A stretch of 33,947 nt of DNA from JANLYQ01 sp031365725. GTDB lineage: Bacteria > Actinomycetota > Actinomycetes > JACCUZ01. The translations under genes and the position numbers were made by a program. The notes beneath the pieces are model-generated. The model searched no databases. It worked only from the letters and a program-made list of their open reading frames with translations, and was not told the DNA's origin. Location of the stretch: NCBI GenBank assembly GCA_031365725.1, contig JANLYQ010000043.1:1-33947 (forward strand), read 5' to 3'. Shown one piece after another: positions 23,081-31,650 of the stretch (the first letter of the stretch is position 1; every line of letters starts with the position of its first letter).

Positions 23081-23694
23081 CGCGACACCGGATAGAGCCG
23101 GTGCTTGGCGACGTACTGCACGACGCCGTCGGGCACGAGGTACCAGACCGGCTCGCCCCGACCGACGCGGGCGCGGCAGTCGGTCGAGGAGATCGCCATC
23201 GCCGGCACCTCCAGCAGGCTCACACGGTCGGCCGGCAGCCCGTCACCGGACAGCGTGTGCCCGGGCCTGGTCACCCCGATCAGGTGCGCGAGGTCGAAGA
23301 GCGCGTCGGCGTCCTTCCAGGTGAGGATCTGCGCGAGAGCGTCGGCACCGGTGATGAAGAACAGCTCGGCGCCGGCGCCGCGTTGGGCCCGCAGGTCGGT
23401 GAGCGTGTCCACCGTGTACGTCGGTCCCGGCCGGTCGATGTCGACGCGACTCACGGTGAAGCGCGGGTTGGAGGCGGTCGCGATCACCGCCATCAGATAG
23501 CGGTGCTCGGCCTGGGTGACGTCCCGACTCTGCTTCTGCCACGGCTGACCGGTGGGGACGAAGACGACCTCGTCCAGAGCGAACCGGGCGGCCACCTCGC
23601 TGGCAGCCACCAGGTGCCCGTGGTGGATCGGGTCGAAGGTGCCACCCATCACCCCGAGTCGGGTCGGCGGCGCGGGCGCGGCGGCGGGAGGCAC
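23077..23694 (-). CDS. nadD: Nicotinate-nucleotide adenylyltransferase
   Basis: NadD joins nicotinate mononucleotide to AMP in NAD synthesis. The protein has GGTFDPIHHGHLVAASEV, the nucleotidyltransferase (T/H)xGH motif, and AISSTDCRARVGRGEPVWYLVPDGVVQYV, with the family ISSTxxR signature. I chose the GTG at 23694 (205 residues, VPPAAAPAPPTRLGVMGGTFD). A longer open frame starts at 23793 but would overlap the small upstream gene, and its first 33 residues are not NadD-like. The true start may also be at the GTG ATG immediately before GGTFD. It follows the small membrane protein gene by 20 bp. Confidence 0.95.
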   Translation of the reverse strand: MPPAAAPAPPTRLGVMGGTFDPIHHGHLVAASEVAARFALDEVVFVPTGQPWQKQSRDVTQAEHRYLMAVIATASNPRFTVSRVDIDRPGPTYTVDTLTDLRAQRGAGAELFFITGADALAQILTWKDADALFDLAHLIGVTRPGHTLSGDGLPADRVSLLEVPAMAISSTDCRARVGRGEPVWYLVPDGVVQYVAKHRLYPVSR

Positions 23695-23714
23695 GGGCTC
23701 GGGGACCTCGCTGC

Positions 23715-23864
23715 TCAGCGGTCCTTGCCGAAGGTCAGTGTCACGGCCAACAGGAGACAGAGGAGCGTGAACCCACCGAGGCCGATCACCCACGGCGCCA
23801 CAGGCAGGTGGCGCGGGACGTTGCCGCCCTCGGCGACGAGCAGACGGACTCCGGCAGCGGTCAT
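23715..23864 (-). CDS. Small single-pass membrane protein
   Basis: This 49-residue ORF reads MTAAGVRLLVAEGGNVPRHL, then a hydrophobic helix WVIGLGGFTLLCLLLAVTLTF, and ends GKDR. Short one-helix proteins in front of nadD are, as I recall, common in Actinobacteria, but their function is unknown. The start is the ATG at 23864. It sits in the gap upstream of nadD that would otherwise lack a gene. Confidence 0.7.
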   Translation of the reverse strand: MTAAGVRLLVAEGGNVPRHLPVAPWVIGLGGFTLLCLLLAVTLTFGKDR

Positions 23865-23928
23865 GGTGGGCAGTGTTTCACGACGCCTGAGGCGATGTCA
23901 GCGGACGTGCCGTCGGCTCGTCATCCCG

Positions 23929-24315
23929 TCAGAACGGTCGTACGCCGCCCGCCGGCACGAGTTGCGGCAGCGGCCCGTCGGTGGCCCGACGCTGGAAGGT
24001 CCCCCGGTCGACGACCTCGAGCCCGCTGACGCGCCACGGCGGAAGGCCGGCGGAGGTGCGGTGCTCTCCCCAGAGCCGCAGTGCCAGGGCCGCAGCGTCC
24101 TCGAGGTCGCGAGCCTCTTCCCAGTACCGCAGCTCGGCCCGGTCCGCGTCATAGCGCGCCGACAGCATGAACGGTCGCTCGTGGGTCAACCGCTCGAGGG
24201 ACTCCCGCACCTCACCCGGGTCGGTAGCCTCGCCCACCAGCGTCAAGGTGACGTGCCACATCGGGCGGGCCTCGGGTCGCGGCACCTGCTGGGGCTGCAC
24301 CACGGGTTCGGTCAC
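23929..24315 (-). CDS. Conserved hypothetical protein downstream of proB
   Basis: This 128-residue protein starts at a GTG at 24315 inside a longer open frame. It reads MTEPVVQPQQVPRPEARPMW, HVTLTLVGEATDPGEVRESL, then AELRYWEEARDLEDAAALAL and PWRVSGLEVVDRGTF. Charge and codon use are those of a real gene. I recall homologous hypothetical proteins in actinobacteria but no function. It ends 64 bp before the small membrane gene and starts 19 bp after the proB stop, where proA is often found. Confidence 0.75.
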   Translation of the reverse strand: MTEPVVQPQQVPRPEARPMWHVTLTLVGEATDPGEVRESLERLTHERPFMLSARYDADRAELRYWEEARDLEDAAALALRLWGEHRTSAGLPPWRVSGLEVVDRGTFQRRATDGPLPQLVPAGGVRPF

Positions 24316-24334
24316 GGCGTCCCCACGTCCTCGG

Positions 24335-25450
24335 TCACTGGGCGAGCAGCACCAGGTCGTCCCGGTGGACGACCTCGCGACCGAAGGCCGGCCCGAGCTC
24401 CCGAGCAAGCTCGGGGGTCGAGCGACCGAGCAGTCCCGGCAGCTCTGTCGCGTCAAAGTTGACCAGTCCGCGGGCAACGGCGTGGCCGTTTTCGTCAAGG
24501 AGGTCCACCGGATCGCCTGCGACGAAGTCCCCCTCCACCGCCGTGACACCGGCTGCGAGCAACGAGGTACGCCGGGCCACCACCGCGCGCACCGCACCGA
24601 CGTCCAAGTGCAACGAACCGCGTGGCGTCGAGGCGAAGGCCAGCCAGAGCATCCGGGTCGGCAGCCGGGTCGCCGACGGCGCAAACGTCGTGCCCACCTC
24701 GGCCCCGGCGAGTGCGGCCGCCGCGTCGCTCGCGTCAGCCACAACTGCATGTACGCCCGCAGCCGCAGCCATGCGTGCAGCCGCCACCTTGCTCGCCATG
24801 CCGCCGGTGCCGACGCCGGATCCGGTCCGACCGAGCCGGAGCCCGACCAGGTCGGCGTCGGAGTCGACCCGCAGCACCTTGCGCGAGGTCGGGAGGCGCG
24901 GGTCCCCGTCGTAGACGCCGTCGACGTCGGAGAGCAGCACGAGCTCCTCGGCCCGCACCAAATGAGCCACGAGTGCGGCGAGCCGGTCGTTGTCGCCGAA
25001 CCGGATCTCTTCGGTGGCCACGGTGTCGTTCTCGTTGACCACCGGGACGACTCCGAGCTCCAGCAACCGGTAGAGCGTGCGCTGGGCGTTGCGGTAGTGG
25101 CCGCGGCGCACCACGTCGTCGGAGGTCAGCAGGACCTGGCCGGCGGTGATGCCGTGCCGGGCGAACGAGGCGGTGTAGCGGTGGATCAGCAGCCCCTGCC
25201 CGACACTGGCAGCTGCCTGCTGGGTGGCGAGGTCACGCGGACGCCGACCCAGAGCCAGCGGGCCGAGCCCGGAGGCGATCGCGCCGGAGGAGACCAGCAC
25301 GACCTCGCGCCCGGCCGCATGAGCCGCCGCCAGCGCGTCCACCAGGGCGTCCACCCGACCCGCATCCAGGCCGCCTGACGGCGCGGTGAGCGAGGACGAC
25401 CCGACCTTGACCACGACCCGGCCGATGCCGGGCGACACCTGCGTGGTCAC
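24335..25450 (-). CDS. proB: Glutamate 5-kinase
   Basis: ProB phosphorylates glutamate in the first step of proline synthesis. The 371-residue protein has the amino acid kinase domain (VVVKVGSSSLT, VLVSSGAIASGLGPL, VVNENDTVATEEIRFGDNDRLAA, LLSDVDGVY, TGGMASKVAAARMAAAAG). A C-terminal PUA domain follows (about 275-371, ending VVHRDDLVLLAQ). Full length is normal. It starts 13 bp after the obg stop. proA, which usually follows, is not present here. Confidence 0.97.
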   Translation of the reverse strand: MTTQVSPGIGRVVVKVGSSSLTAPSGGLDAGRVDALVDALAAAHAAGREVVLVSSGAIASGLGPLALGRRPRDLATQQAAASVGQGLLIHRYTASFARHGITAGQVLLTSDDVVRRGHYRNAQRTLYRLLELGVVPVVNENDTVATEEIRFGDNDRLAALVAHLVRAEELVLLSDVDGVYDGDPRLPTSRKVLRVDSDADLVGLRLGRTGSGVGTGGMASKVAAARMAAAAGVHAVVADASDAAAALAGAEVGTTFAPSATRLPTRMLWLAFASTPRGSLHLDVGAVRAVVARRTSLLAAGVTAVEGDFVAGDPVDLLDENGHAVARGLVNFDATELPGLLGRSTPELARELGPAFGREVVHRDDLVLLAQ

Positions 25451-25463
25451 GCCGGTTGGACCC

Positions 25464-26819
25464 TCAGCGCCCGTGCAGGCGCAGGTCGGTGCCGCGCCGG
25501 CCGTGCATCAGCTCAGCACCTGCCTGCAGGGTGGGCTCCCAGTCGAAGAGCACCGCGCTCTCGCCCTCGCCGATGACGACGGCGTCCCCGACCTCGGCGC
25601 CGGCCGCGACCAGCGCGTCCTCGACGCCGAGCCGGTTGAGCCGGTCGGCGAGATAGCCGACGGCCTCGTCGTTGCTGAAGTCGGTCTGGCGCACCCAGCG
25701 GGTGGGCTTCGTGCCCCGGACCTCGTACTGGTCACCGACCTTGACCACGGTGAAGCCCGAGTCGTCGACAGCAGTCGGGCGCAGCACGATGCGCGCGGCT
25801 TCGAGGTCAGGTGCCTCGCCCCTGGCCCGGATGACCAGGGCGCCCATGGCGAAGGTCAGCTCGCGCAGCCCCTGATGAGTGGCGGCGCTGATCGGATAGA
25901 CATCGAGCCCGCGGGCCGTCAGGTCGGCCGTGACCATCTCGGCCAGCTCGCTGCCGTCGGGCACGTCGCACTTGTTCAGCGCCACGATGCGCGGTCGGTC
26001 GTCGAGACCGCCGTACGCCGCGAGCTCGGCCTCGATCACGTCGAGGTCGGTCAGCGGGTCGCGGCCGGGCTCGATGGTCGCCATGTCGATGACGTGCACC
26101 AGCGCGCTGCACCGCTCGACGTGACGCAGGAACTCCAACCCCAGCCCCTTGCCTTCGCTGGCACCGGGGATCAGGCCGGGTACGTCGGCAACGGTGAAGC
26201 GCACCTCGCCGGCCTGCACCACCCCGAGGTTGGGCACCAGGGTGGTGAAGGGGTAGTCGGCGATCTTCGGCCGCGCGGCTGAGATCGCCGCGACGAGGCT
26301 GGACTTGCCGGCGCTGGGGAAACCGACCAGCGCCACGTCGGCGACGGTCTTGAGCTCGAGCACGACGTCGGTGGCGTCGCCTGGCTCGCCGAGCAGCGCG
26401 AAGCCGGGCGCCTTGCGTCGCGCCGAGGCGAGGGCAGCGTTGCCGAGTCCGCCGCGGCCACCTTGCGCCGCGACGTACGTCGTTCCGGCGCCGACCAGAT
26501 CGGCGAGGACCTCGCCCGACGCGCTCTTGACGACGGTGCCGTTGGGCACGGCGAGCAGCATGTCGTGGCCGTCGGCGCCGCTGCGGTGGCTGCCCTGGCC
26601 GGGACCGCCACTGGTCGCCCGACGGTGCGGGGCGTGGTGATAGTCGAGCAGCGTGGTGGTGCTGGCGTCGACGAAGAGCACGACGTTGCCGCCGCGGCCA
26701 CCGTTGCCCCCGTCGGGACCACCGAGGGGCTTGAACTTCTCGCGGTGCACCGAGCTGCAGCCGTGGCCGCCGTCACCTGCTGCCACGTGAAGGACCACAC
26801 GGTCGACGAAGGTGGTCAC
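25464..26819 (-). CDS. obg: Obg GTPase (CgtA)
   Basis: Obg is an essential GTPase in 50S ribosome assembly and stress control. The 451-residue protein has the glycine-rich Obg fold (1-160; GGPDGGNGGRGGNVVLFVD), the G domain (P-loop GFPSAGKSS, DVPGLIPGASEGKGLG, NKCD, ISAATHQG) and a C-terminal OCT domain (ending DLRLHGR). The ATG at 26819 gives the family N-terminus FVDRVVLHVAAGDGG. It is preceded by a strong hairpin at 26882-26915 and followed by proB. Confidence 0.97.
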   Translation of the reverse strand: MTTFVDRVVLHVAAGDGGHGCSSVHREKFKPLGGPDGGNGGRGGNVVLFVDASTTTLLDYHHAPHRRATSGGPGQGSHRSGADGHDMLLAVPNGTVVKSASGEVLADLVGAGTTYVAAQGGRGGLGNAALASARRKAPGFALLGEPGDATDVVLELKTVADVALVGFPSAGKSSLVAAISAARPKIADYPFTTLVPNLGVVQAGEVRFTVADVPGLIPGASEGKGLGLEFLRHVERCSALVHVIDMATIEPGRDPLTDLDVIEAELAAYGGLDDRPRIVALNKCDVPDGSELAEMVTADLTARGLDVYPISAATHQGLRELTFAMGALVIRARGEAPDLEAARIVLRPTAVDDSGFTVVKVGDQYEVRGTKPTRWVRQTDFSNDEAVGYLADRLNRLGVEDALVAAGAEVGDAVVIGEGESAVLFDWEPTLQAGAELMHGRRGTDLRLHGR

Positions 26820-26881
26820 AGATGCTCCTGCAGGCTGGGCGTGCGCGGTGGTGCCGAGAAAGGGACGAGGGTGAGAAACGC

Positions 26882-26915
26882 GATGGGGACCACGGTCGAG
26901 ACCATGATCCCCATC
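26882..26915 (-). terminator. 15-bp hairpin between rpmA and obg
   Basis: On the minus strand GATGGGGATCATGGT pairs with ACCGTGGTCCCCATC, two G-U wobbles included, around a CUCG tetraloop. A partly T-rich stretch (GCGTTTCTC...CCCTTTCTC) follows. It sits 17 bp after the rpmA stop and 62 bp before obg. It may end most ribosomal-protein transcripts or protect the rpmA 3' end, with obg read through or started from its own promoter. Confidence 0.65.
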
Positions 26916-26932
26916 AACGGGTGCGGCGGTGG

Positions 26933-27205
26933 TCAGGCGTCGACGGTGACCGTCTCGCCCGGGACGATGTTGACGACCCGACGGCCACGACGGGTGCCGA
27001 ACTCGACGGCGCCGGCGGACAGCGCGAACAGGGTGTCGTCGCCGCCCCGGCCGACGTTCAGGCCCGGGTGGAAGTGGGTGCCACGCTGGCGGACGATGAT
27101 CTCGCCGGCGTTGACGACCTGGCCGCCGAAACGCTTGACGCCGAGACGCTGCGCGTTGGAGTCACGCCCGTTGCGGGTGGACGACGCGCCCTTCTTGTGA
27201 GCCAT
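26933..27205 (-). CDS. rpmA: 50S ribosomal protein L27
   Basis: The 90-residue protein begins MAHKKGASSTRNGRDSNAQR, the L27 N-terminus that reaches the peptidyl transferase centre. It continues FGGQVVNAGEIIVRQRGTHF and HPGLNVGRGGDDTLF. No N-terminal extension is present. GAAAGGTAG is the ribosome binding site. It is 81 bp after rplU. Confidence 0.98.
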   Translation of the reverse strand: MAHKKGASSTRNGRDSNAQRLGVKRFGGQVVNAGEIIVRQRGTHFHPGLNVGRGGDDTLFALSAGAVEFGTRRGRRVVNIVPGETVTVDA

Positions 27206-27286
27206 CTGGCTACCTTTCGAGTGGAGCCGAAGCCGGGATCAGCGGCTGGATCGACGGTGCTGCGGGCGGACTGCTGGCGGGTGGGC

Positions 27287-27607
27287 TTACGTGGCGCCGG
27301 ACTCGATGCCGGTGACCTTGACCCGGGTGTGCTTCTGCCGGTGGCCCATGCGCTTGCGGTAGCCGGTCTTGTTCTTGTACTTCAGGATGTCGATCTTGGG
27401 GCCTTTGGTGGCAGCCACGACCTCGACGGTGACGGTGGCCTTCGCCAGCGCCGCCTTGTCGCTGGTCACGGCGGCACCGTCGACGAGCAGCAGGACGGGC
27501 AGCTCCACCGTCGCGCCTGGCTCAGCAGGCACCCGGTCGATCTCGAGGACGTCGCCGACGGCCACCTTCTCCTGGCGGCCACCGGCTCGCACGATCGCGT
27601 ACACCAT
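27287..27607 (-). CDS. rplU: 50S ribosomal protein L21
   Basis: The 106-residue protein reads MVYAIVRAGGRQEKVAVGDV and ends with the L21 signature KIDILKYKNKTGYRKRMGHRQ. The start is the ATG at 27607; an upstream in-frame extension (to 27727) is Ser/Ala-rich leader sequence, not L21. It is followed by rpmA. Confidence 0.98.
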   Translation of the reverse strand: MVYAIVRAGGRQEKVAVGDVLEIDRVPAEPGATVELPVLLLVDGAAVTSDKAALAKATVTVEVVAATKGPKIDILKYKNKTGYRKRMGHRQKHTRVKVTGIESGAT

Positions 27608-27677
27608 CGAGGACGAACTCACTCTCTGCACTCGCGTCACGGGACCTCGGTGCCCTGGGCGGGCGCGCGAGGACGAA

Positions 27678-27724
27678 GGCGCCGAGGGCGCCGTCGCTTG
27701 CTGGACTGCCGTCGAGACGACGGC
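27678..27724 (-). promoter_or_regulatory. rplU leader: rplU 5' leader with two short hairpins
   Basis: Two stems lie between promoter and start: GCCGTC/GACGGC with loop GTCTC (27708-27724) and GGCGCC-CTC-GGCGCC (27678-27692). Ribosomal protein leaders often bind their product, but nothing here matches a family I can name. Confidence 0.35.
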
Positions 27725-27737
27725 CATGGGACGGTCA

Positions 27738-27767
27738 AGAGTACGAATGCGGGGACCGCCTGGTCAA
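27738..27767 (-). promoter_or_regulatory. Promoter of rplU-rpmA
   Basis: On the minus strand TTGACC (27762-27767) is followed after 18 bp by TACTCT (27738-27743). It lies 6 bp past the rne stop and gives a leader of about 125 nt. This is the best promoter match seen in the window. Confidence 0.6.
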
Positions 27768-27772
27768 ACCGC

Positions 27773-30703
27773 CTACACGGTGGTCACCGGGCTGACGGCC
27801 TTCCGTCGACGCCTCGGCGCCTTCGGAGCGGCCGTCGTCGTCTCGGCTGCGCCGACGGCCTCCACCGTCTCGGCTGCGCCGACGGGCTCCACCGGGTCCT
27901 CCCCTGCCACCGGCTCGGGCGCAACGGCTGCGGCGGGACCCACGTCGATGACCGGCTCGTCCTCGGGGGCGTGCTGAGGCACGGGACGCGGCTTGGGGGG
28001 CAGCGGCAGCAAGTTTGTCGCCGCTGCCGAGTCCGATGCGCCGTTGCCACTTCCGTTGCCGGCACCGCCGCGACCACCACCTCGACCCTTGCGCTCGCTG
28101 GTGGCCCCACCGTTGCTGCTAGCCGGCGCTCCGGACGAGCCCGTCGATCCACCGGACGAGCGCTCCACCGGCTCGGTGTGGATGTGGTAGCCACGACCGC
28201 TGCAGCTGTCGCAGGACTCGGCAAACACCTCGTGCAGGCCCTGACCCACCCGCTTGCGGGTCATCTGCACCAGACCCAGCGAAGTGACCTCGGCCACCTG
28301 GTGCTTGGTCCGGTCCCGACCGAGGCACTCCAGGAGGCGCCGCAGCACGAGGTCGCGGTTGCTCTCGAGCACCATGTCGATGAAGTCGACGACGATGATG
28401 CCGCCGAGGTCGCGCAGCCGCAGCTGACGCACCAGCTCCTCGGCCGCCTCGAGGTTGTTCTTGGTGACGGTCTCCTCGAGGTTGCCGCCGGCGCCGGTGA
28501 ACTTCCCGGTGTTGACGTCGACCACGATCATCGCCTCGGTGCGGTCGATGATGAGGTAGCCCCCGCTGGGCAGCCAGACCTTGCGGTCCAGCGCCTTGAC
28601 CAGCTGCTCGTCGATCCTGCTGTCGGTGAAGACGTCCTGCTCGCTGGTCCACCGGGTCATGCGGTCCCGCAGGTCCGGAGCGACGTGGCTGACGTAGGAG
28701 TCGAGCACGTCCCAGGCCCCGTCGCCGGAGACGACCAAGCCGTCGACGTCCTCGTTGAAGATGTCGCGGACCACGCGGATCGTCATGTCCGGCTCGCCGT
28801 AGAGCAGCGCGGGCGCGGCTGATCCCTTGGTGGACTTCTTCTCGATGTCCTCCCACTGCGCGGTGAGCCGGGCCACGTCGCGGGCCAGCTCGTCCTCGCT
28901 CGCGCCTTCGGCCGCCGTACGGACGATCACGCCGGCACCCTCGGGCACCACCTTGCGCAGGATCGCCTTGAGCCGGGTGCGCTCGGTGTCGGGGAGCTTG
29001 CGGCTGATGCCGGTCATCGAACCACCGGGCACCAGGACGAGATAGCGCCCGGCCAACGAGATTTGGCTGGTGAGGCGCGCGCCCTTGTGCCCGATCGTGT
29101 CCTTGGTGACCTGCACGAGCACCGGGTCGCCGGACTTGAGGGCGAGCTCGATGCGGCGTGGCTGGCCCTCGAGACCGGCTGCGTCCCAGTTGACCTCACC
29201 GGCGTAGAGCACGGCGTTGCGCCCCTTGCCGATGTCGACGAACGCCGCCTCCATCGAGGGCAGCACGTTCTGCACCCGGCCGAGGTAGACGTTGCCGACG
29301 AGGCCGGCGTTGCTCGCGCTGCTGACGAAGTGCTCGACCAGGACGCCGTCCTCGAGGACCGCGATCTGGGTGCGCTCGGCGGTCTGGCGCACGATCATGC
29401 GCCGGTCGACGGCCTCGCGCCGGGCCAGGAACTCGGCCTCGGTGATGACGGAAGGACGGCGGCGGCCGGCCTCGCGACCTTCGCGCCGACGCTGCTTCTT
29501 GGCCTCGAGGCGGGTCGAGCCCTTGACCGACCGCACGCCGTCGTCGTCGGCCTCGCCGGCGCTGCTGCCGCTGCGGCCGCGGCCACGGCTGCGGGGCTCA
29601 CGCACGCGGGTGACGGTGATCGCGTCATCGACGGAATCGCCGGACTCACCGGCCTCAGAGGAGGTCTCCTCCGAACCGTCATCGGCACCGCCACGACGGC
29701 GGCGCCGGCGACGCCGACGGGTGCCTGCGCCCGTCTCGCCATCGGTGGTCGTGCCCTCGCCCGACTCATCGCCGTCGGAGCCCTCGGCACCCGAGGATTC
29801 CGTCGCGGTGTCGGCATCGGTGCCCCCGTCGGCCGCTGGGCCGCTTTCGGTGCCCGCGTCGGAGTCCGTGCCGGTGTCGTCCTGCGTGGCGGAGGCGGCC
29901 CCTGCACCACGACCCCGTCGCCCGCGACCGCCGCGGCGCCGTCGGCGACTGCCAGCACCGTCATCTTCGGAGTCTTCGGTGGGCTCGCGGTCGATCGACA
30001 CCCCGTCCTGGGACGCGCCGTCCGGCGACTCACGGTCGGCCTGGTCGGCCTGGTCCGACAGACCGACCTCGACCTCGTGGGTCGCGGCGTCGCCTGCGGC
30101 TTTGCGTCGGCTCCGGCGGCGGGCCGGGACGGCAGCGGACGGGTCCGGGGGCTGGAACAGCACGCCGGGCGAGAAGACGGGGACGGTCGTGGTCGCACTC
30201 GCGACCGACTCGTCGAGGTCGAGCTCGTCGAGATCAAGCGCGTCGGGGTCGACCACGTCGGCGTCGACCGTCTCGGCGGGCACCCTCTCCGCGGGGGCGG
30301 CGGACTTCTTGCTGGCCCGGCGACGACGGGTCGCCGGAGCCGGAGCGGCGTCGGCCTCCGCGGCGGGAGTGGTCGAGGCTGTCGGGGCTGCGTCTGCGGC
30401 GGCAGGCACCGGGTCGCTGGCCGCTGCGACGGCGGGCACCGCGTCGCCGGCGGCTGCGTCGGCGGTCGCCGTACGCGAGGTGCGCTTGCGCGCGGTCTTC
30501 TTGGCCGGGACAGCGGCGGGCGCGTCCGGCCCGGCAGCGGCTTCCTCGGCTGCCTCGGCCGGCTCGGCTGATTCGGCAGGCGCCGCGGGCGGTCCGGCCG
30601 GGCGACTGGCGGCTCGGCGGCGGCGGGGGGCCACTGCAGGGGCAGGGGTGGAGCTGGTCTGGTCGGCGTCGGTGGGGCCGTCGCCGGTGGGCTCGTCGAG
30701 CAT
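27773..30703 (-). CDS. rne: Ribonuclease E/G
   Basis: This 976-residue endoribonuclease starts mRNA decay and processes rRNA. The first 420 or so residues are disordered and rich in Ala, Pro, Glu, Asp and Arg (KKTARKRTSRTAT, RRRRRRRRGGADD), as in actinobacterial RNase E, where the scaffold lies N-terminal. The conserved core follows: S1 domain VGNVYLGRVQNVLPSMEAAF, catalytic region IIDRTEAMIVVDVNTGKFTG and IIVVDFIDMVLESNRD, and the Zn-link CDSCSGRGYHIH. A second low-complexity tail ends RRRRKAVSPVTTV. The start ATG follows a GC-rich leader. The promoter of rplU lies just after its stop. Confidence 0.95.
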   Translation of the reverse strand: MLDEPTGDGPTDADQTSSTPAPAVAPRRRRAASRPAGPPAAPAESAEPAEAAEEAAAGPDAPAAVPAKKTARKRTSRTATADAAAGDAVPAVAAASDPVPAAADAAPTASTTPAAEADAAPAPATRRRRASKKSAAPAERVPAETVDADVVDPDALDLDELDLDESVASATTTVPVFSPGVLFQPPDPSAAVPARRRSRRKAAGDAATHEVEVGLSDQADQADRESPDGASQDGVSIDREPTEDSEDDGAGSRRRRRGGRGRRGRGAGAASATQDDTGTDSDAGTESGPAADGGTDADTATESSGAEGSDGDESGEGTTTDGETGAGTRRRRRRRRRGGADDGSEETSSEAGESGDSVDDAITVTRVREPRSRGRGRSGSSAGEADDDGVRSVKGSTRLEAKKQRRREGREAGRRRPSVITEAEFLARREAVDRRMIVRQTAERTQIAVLEDGVLVEHFVSSASNAGLVGNVYLGRVQNVLPSMEAAFVDIGKGRNAVLYAGEVNWDAAGLEGQPRRIELALKSGDPVLVQVTKDTIGHKGARLTSQISLAGRYLVLVPGGSMTGISRKLPDTERTRLKAILRKVVPEGAGVIVRTAAEGASEDELARDVARLTAQWEDIEKKSTKGSAAPALLYGEPDMTIRVVRDIFNEDVDGLVVSGDGAWDVLDSYVSHVAPDLRDRMTRWTSEQDVFTDSRIDEQLVKALDRKVWLPSGGYLIIDRTEAMIVVDVNTGKFTGAGGNLEETVTKNNLEAAEELVRQLRLRDLGGIIVVDFIDMVLESNRDLVLRRLLECLGRDRTKHQVAEVTSLGLVQMTRKRVGQGLHEVFAESCDSCSGRGYHIHTEPVERSSGGSTGSSGAPASSNGGATSERKGRGGGRGGAGNGSGNGASDSAAATNLLPLPPKPRPVPQHAPEDEPVIDVGPAAAVAPEPVAGEDPVEPVGAAETVEAVGAAETTTAAPKAPRRRRKAVSPVTTV

Positions 30704-30748
30704 CCGGGTGTACTCCCGTCATGCCCCGGGGCGCCGGGTGGGACCGAG

Positions 30749-30764
30749 CCGGTCCGAGGACCGG
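30749..30764 (-). promoter_or_regulatory. rne leader: Hairpin in the rne 5' leader
   Basis: CCGGTC and GACCGG pair around a CUCG tetraloop, 46 bp before the rne ATG. The 184-bp gap (30704-30887) also holds a GTCCGC/GCGGAC stem. No clear promoter is seen. RNase E leaders are known in other bacteria to mediate feedback control; applying this here is inference. Confidence 0.35.
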
Positions 30765-30887
30765 TGCGGCTCCCCTGCGCGCCACGCGGGGGCTGTCGTG
30801 GTGTCCGTCCGCGACGCGGACAGACAGCCGTGCGAAGTCTGGTGGTGCACCCTCGGGCCCCGCAGCCAGGACGGCGCAGGGGCTGAG

Positions 30888-31649
30888 TCAGGTGCCGACT
30901 ACACCCCGGTCCGGTGCCAGTGGGTCGGACACCGTGCCGGCCGACCCGTCGAGAGGACCTTGCGCCAGCCGGGTGACCATGGAGGTCGCCGGCGGCGCGA
31001 GATCACCGATCGAGGCAAGCGCGGCAAGGACGTCATCGGGTCGGACAGCAGGTGTGACGTGCCGCACGACCAGTCGCAGTATCGCACATGAGGCCCCCTC
31101 GACCGCCTCGACCGCCACGACCGCGGCTCGCGCGTCGAAGGTCCGCAGCCCGTTCTTCGTCATCCGGGACACCTCGACGGCATCGGCGCCGAGGAAGGCC
31201 GTGACCGCCCGTGCGGCGTCCTCGAGCGGTACGCCGGGCAGCCGCAGCTCCCACACCGAGGCCTCGAGCCGGTCGGCCAGGCTCGCTGCCTTCACGTTGG
31301 GCGGCGGGGGTGCGACCTCGACCAGCTCGAGGACATCGAGGTCCGGCGGCAGGGAAGCATCGAGAGCGACGCGCAGCCGCTCGGGGTCGCAGCGCTGCGC
31401 GAGTCCGATCTCGAGATACTCGGCCTCGCTCGCGACCCCGGTCGGAGCGGCGCCGGCATAGCTGACCTTGGGGTGCGGGGAGAAGCCGGCCGAGTAGGCC
31501 ATCGGCACCGCGGCCCGCCGCAGCGCCCGCTCGAACGCCCGCTGGAAGTCGCGATGGCTGGAGAAGCGCAGCCGGCCGCGCTTGGCGTAGTGCATGCGCA
31601 ACCGCTGGACCGTGGGCGGCGGCGGCGGGCCGTCAGGAGTGCGTGCCAC
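30888..31649 (-). CDS. Radical-SAM-linked protein (TIGR03936, DUF2344)
   Basis: The 253-residue protein has the family opening QRLRMHYAKRGRLRFSSHRDF and continues AFERALRRAAVPMAYSAGFSPHPK, then VSYAGAAPTGVASEAEYLEI. It always accompanies a radical SAM enzyme of the TIGR03960 family, either as neighbour or fused; the reaction is unknown. The GTG at 31649 comes one base after the preceding gene's stop. A longer open frame (to 31706) was rejected because its extra residues overlap that gene. Confidence 0.92.
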   Translation of the reverse strand: MARTPDGPPPPPTVQRLRMHYAKRGRLRFSSHRDFQRAFERALRRAAVPMAYSAGFSPHPKVSYAGAAPTGVASEAEYLEIGLAQRCDPERLRVALDASLPPDLDVLELVEVAPPPPNVKAASLADRLEASVWELRLPGVPLEDAARAVTAFLGADAVEVSRMTKNGLRTFDARAAVVAVEAVEGASCAILRLVVRHVTPAVRPDDVLAALASIGDLAPPATSMVTRLAQGPLDGSAGTVSDPLAPDRGVVGT

Positions 31650-31650
31650 G

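Noticed and set aside
28000..30700. Large plus-strand frames opposite rne
   Set aside because: Antisense shadows of the low-complexity coding regions of rne.
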